Part shown: in pieces, positions 14,584 to 18,929 of the stretch
Numbering within the stretch: the first letter of the stretch is position 1
Layout: every line of letters begins with the position of its first letter
Source: Burkholderiaceae bacterium
Lineage (GTDB): Bacteria > Pseudomonadota > Gammaproteobacteria > Burkholderiales > Burkholderiaceae
Assembly: GCA_030151165.1 (NCBI GenBank)
Contig: JASLEM010000207.1
Span: 1-18,929, forward strand
Direction: 5' to 3'
Length of the DNA stretch: 18,929 nucleotides
Position numbers and translations under genes: made by a program
Notes under the pieces: generated by a model
Told to the model about the DNA's origin: nothing
The model's database searches: none
What the model saw: only the letters and a program-made list of their open reading frames with translations

Positions 14584-15082
14584 CGATGTGGCTTCTCGCG
14601 CCGCGTCGACATCCCCGCACGCGACGCTTCGCGAACCGACCGGCGGACACGCCGCCGCCGACGCGGTGCTGGAGCTCGTCCACACGGTGATGCACCAGTT
14701 CCGCTCGCTGCAGTACCACGCGTTGCGCGGCGGGCCGGTCGACATCACGCACATGGAAAGCAAGGTGATGGGCTTCTTCGCGCGCCACCCGGGCGCGACG
14801 TTGAGCGATCTCGTGCAGCACAGCGGCCGCGACAAGGCGCAGCTGGCGCGGCTCGTCAAGGGCCTGCGCGAGCGCGACCTGCTGCTGGCCGAATCCGACG
14901 CGGCCGATCGCCGCAACATCCACCTGCGCCTGAGCGACGAGGGCCTCGCCGTGCAACGCGCGTTGCGTGCCGAAGCCCGCACGGTGAGCACCCGGGCGGT
15001 CCGCGGCCTGAGCGAGGCCGAGCAGGCGACGCTGGTGGAACTGCTGGGACGCGTGAAGGCGAACCTCGACACGTCGGAATAG
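14558..15082 (+). CDS. MarR family transcriptional regulator
   Basis: This is a 174-aa winged-helix regulator. Helix 1 (AVLELVHTVMHQFRSLQYHAL), the DNA-binding part ATLSDLVQHSGRDKAQLARLVKGLRERDLL and the wing ESDAADRRNIHLRLSDEG are in the usual MarR order, followed by a C-terminal dimerisation helix (SEAEQATLVELLGRVKANL). The ATG at 14558 is used here, but it overlaps the predicted leftward -10 and precedes operator repeat 2. A GTG at 14588, giving 164 aa, is possible and would lose only non-conserved residues. The ligand is unknown. Position and the twin palindromes point to repression of itself and of the divergent siderophore-interacting flavin reductase. Confidence 0.9.
   Translation: MRKSVDNVNDVASRAASTSPHATLREPTGGHAAADAVLELVHTVMHQFRSLQYHALRGGPVDITHMESKVMGFFARHPGATLSDLVQHSGRDKAQLARLVKGLRERDLLLAESDAADRRNIHLRLSDEGLAVQRALRAEARTVSTRAVRGLSEAEQATLVELLGRVKANLDTSE
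14571..14583. promoter_or_regulatory. Operator-like repeat 2 (TTGACAATGTCAA)
   Basis: This is the second copy and a perfect 6-bp palindrome (TTGACA-A-TGTCAA). It covers the -35 box of the leftward promoter and falls inside the MarR reading frame if translation starts at 14558. Such a placement suits autorepression by the MarR dimer. Confidence 0.6.
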
Positions 15083-15147
15083 CGCGGGAGCGTCTCGACG
15101 TCCTGCGCGACGACCGATCCTGGCCACGACGGCCATCTCATGGCTGC

Positions 15148-15166
15148 GGGGCGGGGCGGGGTGGGG
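15148..15166 (+). other. G-quadruplex motif
   Basis: GGGGCGGGGCGGGGTGGGG consists of four G4 tracts separated by single bases, the arrangement expected to form a very stable parallel quadruplex. It is on the coding strand in the 289-base gap between the MarR gene and the radical SAM gene, about 100 bases before the first LexA-like site. A six-G run follows at 15190-15195. A small hairpin (TGGCC/GGCCA, 15121-15135) just upstream may help end MarR transcription. Confidence 0.7.
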
Positions 15167-15265
15167 CGACGCGATCTTCGCGCCGGCCAGGGGGGCCCGA
15201 AGGCGGCCGGTGCTCGCCGAAGCGAACGTCGCCATCGTGTCTGAAAGCTGGTTGCTTGTCCAGTG

Positions 15266-15281
15266 CTGTATAAAACAACAC
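15266..15281. promoter_or_regulatory. Degenerate LexA-box-like site overlapping TATAAA
   Basis: CTGTATAAAACAACAC fits CTGT-N8-ACAG except for the last base. It is also the core of a longer imperfect palindrome (CAGTG-C-TGT-N5-ACA-A-CACTG, 15261-15283). The flanks resemble the strong LexA box at 15323-15342 in inverted orientation, suggesting a second, weaker binding site 59 bases upstream. A TATAAA (15269-15274) inside it could be a -10 element. Confidence 0.4.
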
Positions 15282-15322
15282 TGCACGCTGGGTCTTGCTC
15301 GCACGAAACCGTGGCTCACGTA

Positions 15323-15342
15323 GACTGTATCTTAATACAGTA
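15323..15342. promoter_or_regulatory. LexA box (SOS operator)
   Basis: GACTGTATCTTAATACAGTA contains an exact CTGT-N8-ACAG and matches 16 of 20 positions of the E. coli LexA consensus. It lies 30 bases upstream of the radical SAM start codon, a position where bound LexA would block transcription. Confidence 0.75.
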
Positions 15343-15371
15343 CTGGATGCCGCTCCGAAGCGGCGCCCGCC

Positions 15372-16634
15372 ATGGACACCCGTCAAAAGCTCATCATCCT
15401 CGCGGACGCCGCCAAATACGATGCCTCGTGCGCGTCGAGCGGCACCGCGAAGCGTGATTCGTCCGACGGCAAGGGCATCGGCTCGACCGAGGGGGCGGGC
15501 ATCTGCCACAGTTATGCGCCGGACGGTCGCTGCATCTCGCTGCTGAAGGTGTTGCTGACGAACTGGTGCGTCTACGACTGCCTCTATTGCGTGAACCGCG
15601 AGTCCAGCAACGTCGCGCGGGCGCGCTTCACCGTCGACGAGGTGGTGAACCTCACGCTCGACTTCTATCGCCGCAACGTGATCGAAGGGCTGTTCCTCAG
15701 TTCCGGCATCGTGCGTTCGCCCGACTACACGATGGAGCAGGTGATCGAGGTCGCGCGGCGCCTGCGCGAAGAACACGATTTCCGCGGCTACATCCACCTG
15801 AAGACCATCCCCGACGCCAGCGACGAGCTGGTGCTGAAGGCCGGTCGCTACGCCGATCGCCTCAGCGTCAACATCGAGTTGCCGACCGCCGGCGCGTTGG
15901 AGGCGCTGGCGCCCGAAAAGGACAGCGGTGCGATCAAGCGATCGATGGCGCGGATCAAGCTGCAGTTCGATGACCATGCCGACGGCACCGTGCACCAGGC
16001 GCGTTCGCTGCCGGCCGCCGCGCCCAGATCCGCGAAGCCGCCGCGTTTCGCGCCGGCCGGCCAGAGCACGCAGATGATCGTCGGCGCGGACGCGTCGGAC
16101 GACCGGACGATCCTCCAGACGAGCGCGACGCTGTATGGCGCCTACCGGCTGCGTCGCGTCTACTACTCGGCCTTCAGCCCGATTCCCCACGCGTCGACCG
16201 CCTTGCCGCCGCGCGCGGCGCCGCTGATGCGCGAGCACCGCCTCTACCAGGCCGACTGGCTGATGCGGTTCTACGGTTTCGCGCAGGAAGAAATCTGCAC
16301 GGACGACGGCATGCTGTCGCTGGACGTCGATCCGAAGCTGGCCTGGGCGCTCGCCAATCCGGCGCAATTCCCGATCGACCTGAACCGCGCGCCGAAGGAA
16401 CGATTGCTTCGCGTGCCGGGCCTCGGCGTGCGTTCGGTCGAACGGCTGCTGCTGGCGCGTCGTGCGCGCAGCGTGCGCCGCGCCGACCTCGACCGATTGA
16501 AGGTCTCGGTCGCCAAGATCCTCCCTTTCGTCGCGTTGCCGGACCACGTTCCGCGCGACGGCGACCGCCTGCCGCTGCGCGAGCCCGCACGGCGAGGCTC
16601 GGTTCCACAGGCTCAGGCGGAGCTGTTCGGCTGA
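15372..16634 (+). CDS. Putative DNA modification/repair radical SAM protein (TIGR03916-like)
   Basis: This is a 420-aa protein. The N-terminus KLIILADAAKYDASCASSGT and GICHSYAPDGRCISLLKVLLTNWC are hallmarks of the radical SAM family found linked to UdgX-type uracil-DNA glycosylase genes. The 4Fe-4S cysteines are C66, C70 and C73 (C-x3-C-x2-C in WCVYDCLYC). Further conserved blocks are GLFLSSGIVRSPDYTMEQ, GYIHLKTIPDAS, SVNIELPT, FAPAGQSTQMIVGAD and YYSAFSPIP. Residues about 336-365 (DLNRAPKERLLRVPGLGVRSVERLLL) form a helix-hairpin-helix DNA-binding element. The chemistry is not established; a spore-photoproduct-lyase-like role on damaged DNA is often proposed. The LexA box 30 bases upstream argues for SOS induction. 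The UdgX-type partner lies 583 bases downstream, as expected. Ribosome binding site is weak; start fits the family. Confidence 0.93.
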   Translation: MDTRQKLIILADAAKYDASCASSGTAKRDSSDGKGIGSTEGAGICHSYAPDGRCISLLKVLLTNWCVYDCLYCVNRESSNVARARFTVDEVVNLTLDFYRRNVIEGLFLSSGIVRSPDYTMEQVIEVARRLREEHDFRGYIHLKTIPDASDELVLKAGRYADRLSVNIELPTAGALEALAPEKDSGAIKRSMARIKLQFDDHADGTVHQARSLPAAAPRSAKPPRFAPAGQSTQMIVGADASDDRTILQTSATLYGAYRLRRVYYSAFSPIPHASTALPPRAAPLMREHRLYQADWLMRFYGFAQEEICTDDGMLSLDVDPKLAWALANPAQFPIDLNRAPKERLLRVPGLGVRSVERLLLARRARSVRRADLDRLKVSVAKILPFVALPDHVPRDGDRLPLREPARRGSVPQAQAELFG

Positions 16635-16710
16635 CGAAGCCGCTCGCGTCCCGAATCCATTCACCTGGTCTTGATGCAGGCGCCGTGAGCGCCCTCGAAG
16701 GAGAACGATG

Positions 16711-16884
16711 ATGTCGATGTGGTGGCAGAACCATTCCGTGAGCCTGACGCTGTCCGTGGCCGCCTTCCTCGCCGCCGGTACGCGCGTGATGCATGACCGT
16801 GCCGTGGCGTTGACGAGCCCGTCGTCGCGACGCCGAGCGCAGGAGCAGGTCGTGCGCCTGATCACCGTGGTGGCGGGGCACTGA
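16711..16884 (+). CDS. Small protein of unknown function between the two repair genes
   Basis: This is a 57-aa reading frame that I do not recognise. The start is preceded by AAGGAG with 7-base spacing, one of the best ribosome binding sites in the window (an ATG directly before it, at 16708, has 4-base spacing). About 89 percent of its codons end in G or C, like the flanking genes. The protein begins MSMWWQNHSVSLTLSVAAFLAAGT, with a weakly hydrophobic stretch (about 10-23), then a basic middle (SSRRRAQEQVVR) and a hydrophobic end (LITVVAGH). It starts 76 bases after the radical SAM stop, on the same strand, and could be co-transcribed under LexA control. Function unknown; it may be an SOS-induced small membrane-associated or partner protein. 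Confidence 0.6.
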   Translation: MSMWWQNHSVSLTLSVAAFLAAGTRVMHDRAVALTSPSSRRRAQEQVVRLITVVAGH

Positions 16885-16964
16885 CGCCCTTCGCGGTCCG
16901 GCCGTCGATGCGCGTCGCGTCCATGATTCGGCGTGTCGTCGATCGCTCCCGCTTCGATCGAGCC

Positions 16965-17111
16965 TCACCCCTTGGCCTGCCTTCGGTCACGTTTCGTGCT
17001 CACGTCGATGCTTGCCCTGGCGTCGGCGACATGCATGGCGTTGGCGACGCCCTCGGCGTTGCGCGCGGCCTTCGAGGCCGTGCCGATGTTCGCGTGGCTG
17101 TGAGCGGCCAT
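16965..17111 (-). CDS. Possible small antisense-strand gene, unknown function
   Basis: A 48-aa minus-strand frame begins MAAHSHANIGTASKAARN and ends with a basic tail (STKRDRRQAKG). Its codon pattern looks coding for this genome: 42 of 48 codons end in G or C, first positions are rich in G/A and second positions are A/T-richer. The plus-strand frame over the same bases has only about two thirds G/C at third positions. There is no convincing ribosome binding site, and the coding-like pattern continues upstream of the ATG without another good start. It could be a remnant or a mis-started gene. It converges on the small gene at 16711-16884. The rest of the 16885-17217 gap shows nothing else I can name. 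Confidence 0.3.
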   Translation of the reverse strand: MAAHSHANIGTASKAARNAEGVANAMHVADARASIDVSTKRDRRQAKG

Positions 17112-17217
17112 GGCCGTGATGCAGGTCGCACGTCCGAGCTCGGTTGCGGTGCTGTCCGGGTCGTCATGCAAGGCCTCGTCCGCGGCCGGTGCGGCCAGTC
17201 GGAGCGAGCCTGACGTG

Positions 17218-18929
17218 ATGGCCCGCGGCCGTGACGGCGTCTTGTTCGTCGAGGATCGGCGCGTCGGCGCAGGAGCAACTGCTGACGTTGCCGGTGCTGA
17301 TGCTGATGCTGGTGCTGGTGCTGGTGCTGGTGCTGGTGCTGGCGCCGGTGTCGCTGATGTCGACGTCGATCCGGCCGCGGCCTTCGCAGCCGCGCCCGCC
17401 GTCGCACCAGGGTCGACGACGATCGCGCTCTCGAGCGTCGTCGATTGGGCGGGCTTCTCGCGCGCGGTGCGGGTGCTGCGGGCCGAAGGCATCGCGGCGG
17501 AGGCGGTGCGGTGGCGCGTCGGCGATGGCGGCGCGTCGGATCTGTTCGATCTCGCGTCGGACCAGGTGCGCGACGCCCACGCACTGCCGGAGGCACCGGC
17601 GCTGCGCTTGCCGAAATCCTTCGTCGAGTCGGCGCGCGAGGTTTTCCTCAATGCGGACGCCAGCCGCTTTCCGTTGCTGCACCGCATGGTCGCGCGGATC
17701 GCCGACGACGCACGGGCCTGGGACGATCCGCTGCATCTCGATCGCCTGCATTTCGATCGCCTGTTGCGCGAGGTGCGGCACGAGATCCACAAGATGCATG
17801 CGTTCGTGCGATTCCGGCAGATCGAGGCGCCATCGCTGGACGAGGACGCGGCGACGCCGGGGTCGAGCGATGGCGATGCCGCCCGTCCGACCGGCGCGAT
17901 CCGCCACGTCGCTTGGTTCGAGCCCACCCACCACATCCTCGAAGCCGCCGCCCCATTCTTCGCACGTCGCTTCTCGACGATGCGCTGGGCCATCCTCACG
18001 CCGCGCGTCTGCGTGGCGTGGGACGGCCGCGCGCTCGCCTTCCGCGCGGGCGCGTCACGCGAGCAAGCGCCCGGCGCGGACGCGGGCGAGGCGTTGTGGC
18101 TGGCCTACTACCGCAGCATCTTCAATCCGGCGCGCGTCAAGGTCGCGATGATGAAGCGGGAGATGCCCGTGCGCTTCTGGAAGAACCTGCCCGAGGCGGC
18201 GACGATCGGCCCGCTGCTGGTCGAGGCGCCGGGCCGGCAGCAAGGGATGATCGACGCGGGCGGCGCCTGGCGCGAGCGGCGTCGCGGGCGGATCGACCTC
18301 CAGCGGGCGACCGCGTCGGGCGAGGGCGGCGATCATCGCATCGCAGGCTCGATGTCCGAGGGCGACGACTTCTCCGCTCGAAGCCTGGAAGCGGGACGCG
18401 CCGTGGTGGGCGATGCCGTGCCGAGCCTCGACACGCTGCGACGCCTCGCGGCACGTTGCCGCGACTGCCCGGTCGCGGACGGCGTCACGCAGACCGTCTT
18501 CGGCGAGGGCGACGCGTCGGCCCGCGTGATGATCGTCGGCGAGCAGCCCGGCGACCACGAGGACCTGCGCGGCAAGCCGTTCCAGGGCCCGGCGGGTCAG
18601 CTGCTGCGCACGGCCATCGGGCAGCTGGGGTGGCCGTCCGAGGCGCTGTACCTCACCAATGCGGTGAAGCACTTCCACCACGAACTGCGCGGCAAGCGCC
18701 GGATGCACAAGACGCCGGGCCAGCGCGAGGCCGAAGCCTGCCTGCACTGGCTGGAATCCGAGATCGAGGCGTTGCGGCCGCGTGCCATCGTCGCGCTGGG
18801 CGCCACCGCCGCGCGCAGCCTGCTGGGCGCGACTGTGAGCGTCACCGTGCACGAAGGCCAGTGGCTGCAGCGCGGCGACGGCATCCCCGTGCTGGTGTGC
18901 CTGCACCCGGCGGCCCTCCTGCGCGCCGA
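17218..18929 (+). CDS. DUF4130-UdgX fusion: uracil-DNA glycosylase-like protein (3' end cut)
   Basis: The frame is open to the last base and 570 codons are visible. Residues about 66-330 are a DUF4130/TIGR03915 domain: VVDWAGFSRAVRVLRAEGI, FDRLLREVRHEIHKMHAFVRFRQIE, ARRFSTMRWAILTP, YYRSIFNPARVKVAMMKREMP, FWKNLPEA. A variable linker follows. From about 405 comes a UdgX-like uracil-DNA glycosylase with two cysteines of the Fe-S site visible (CRDC, 414-417), GEQPGDHED (441-449), KPFQGPAG, and GKRRMHKTP with His497 at the position that in UdgX becomes covalently linked to abasic DNA. The start is uncertain: ATG 17218 and ATG 17110 are both in frame, and both add a Gly-Ala-Asp-rich extension before the first domain. 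It is the standard genomic partner of the radical SAM protein upstream. Confidence 0.88.
   Translation, partial: MARGRDGVLFVEDRRVGAGATADVAGADADAGAGAGAGAGAGAGVADVDVDPAAAFAAAPAVAPGSTTIALSSVVDWAGFSRAVRVLRAEGIAAEAVRWRVGDGGASDLFDLASDQVRDAHALPEAPALRLPKSFVESAREVFLNADASRFPLLHRMVARIADDARAWDDPLHLDRLHFDRLLREVRHEIHKMHAFVRFRQIEAPSLDEDAATPGSSDGDAARPTGAIRHVAWFEPTHHILEAAAPFFARRFSTMRWAILTPRVCVAWDGRALAFRAGASREQAPGADAGEALWLAYYRSIFNPARVKVAMMKREMPVRFWKNLPEAATIGPLLVEAPGRQQGMIDAGGAWRERRRGRIDLQRATASGEGGDHRIAGSMSEGDDFSARSLEAGRAVVGDAVPSLDTLRRLAARCRDCPVADGVTQTVFGEGDASARVMIVGEQPGDHEDLRGKPFQGPAGQLLRTAIGQLGWPSEALYLTNAVKHFHHELRGKRRMHKTPGQREAEACLHWLESEIEALRPRAIVALGATAARSLLGATVSVTVHEGQWLQRGDGIPVLVCLHPAALLRA
17293..17340 (+). 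repeat. Hexanucleotide tandem repeat encoding Gly/Asp-Ala dipeptides
   Basis: There are eight consecutive 6-base units: GGTGCT, GATGCT twice, then GGTGCT five times. In the UdgX reading frame they encode (Gly/Asp-Ala)8, near residues 26-41 of the longest likely protein. Because the unit is 6 bases, copy-number change would alter linker length without shifting frame. Confidence 0.9.

Noticed and set aside
15121..15135. TGGCC/GGCCA hairpin as a definite MarR terminator
   Set aside because: The stem is only five pairs with no T-run, so it is mentioned but not called.
16908..17213. A 101-codon plus-strand frame in the gap before the UdgX gene
   Set aside because: Only about two thirds of its codons end in G/C, there is no ribosome binding site, and it shows no recognisable features.
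17231..17400. A plus-strand frame with a run of Leu-Val-Leu-Val resembling a membrane helix
   Set aside because: It is the hexanucleotide repeat read in the wrong frame; the sequence after it is arginine-rich noise while the UdgX frame is clearly coding.

Overview
The window is GC-rich, gene-dense bacterial chromosome with strong G/C preference at third codon positions. The families present (ECF sigma/kinase pairs, Tat-exported proteins, a SIP-type flavin reductase, a radical SAM/UdgX repair pair) and an E. coli-type LexA box (CTGT-N8-ACAG) fit a high-GC proteobacterium. Burkholderiales is slightly favoured over Xanthomonadales because Xanthomonas LexA uses a different box, but I cannot place it to genus. 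No rRNA, tRNA, CRISPR array, insertion sequence or phage gene was seen.

Layout. (1) 1-3194: the 3' end of an acyltransferase-3 membrane protein, a minus-strand pair (NIPSNAP protein and a DUF1579-like protein), and a divergent WYL-type regulator with a TGACA-N5-TGTCA palindrome in the shared promoter. (2) 3210-6881, minus strand: an ECF sigma factor lacking the usual acidic region-2 motif, a transmembrane Ser/Thr kinase with a long TPR-like C-terminus, and a 128-aa protein of unknown function. The sigma and kinase genes overlap by ATGA. This looks like a kinase-controlled sigma factor module. (3) 6882-8277: an AT-richer promoter region, a 47-nt stem-loop, a degenerate GGDEF protein and a convergent GAF-domain protein. 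(4) 8496-10647: an NAD(P)-binding epimerase-like protein facing a minus-strand operon of unknown protein, SAM methyltransferase and ABM-fold protein. (5) 10746-13642: a Tat-exported metallophosphoesterase, a CuA-like cupredoxin, a conventional ECF sigma factor and its membrane anti-sigma factor, probably one operon behind an ECF-like promoter. (6) 13741-15082: a siderophore-interacting flavin reductase and a divergent MarR regulator sharing two TTGACAATGTCA sites placed over the reductase promoter. (7) 15148-18929: a DNA repair island with a G-quadruplex motif, one strong and one degenerate LexA box, a radical SAM DNA repair protein, an apparently new small gene, and a DUF4130-UdgX fusion cut off by the window end.

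The best candidates for something undescribed are in region 7. The radical SAM/UdgX pair is a known genomic partnership of unclear chemistry. Here it appears to be under SOS control, carries an unrecognised 57-codon gene with an excellent ribosome binding site between the two partners, and has a hexanucleotide repeat expanding a Gly-Ala tract at the N-terminus of the UdgX protein. The two contrasting sigma modules (regions 2 and 5) are the next most interesting systems.
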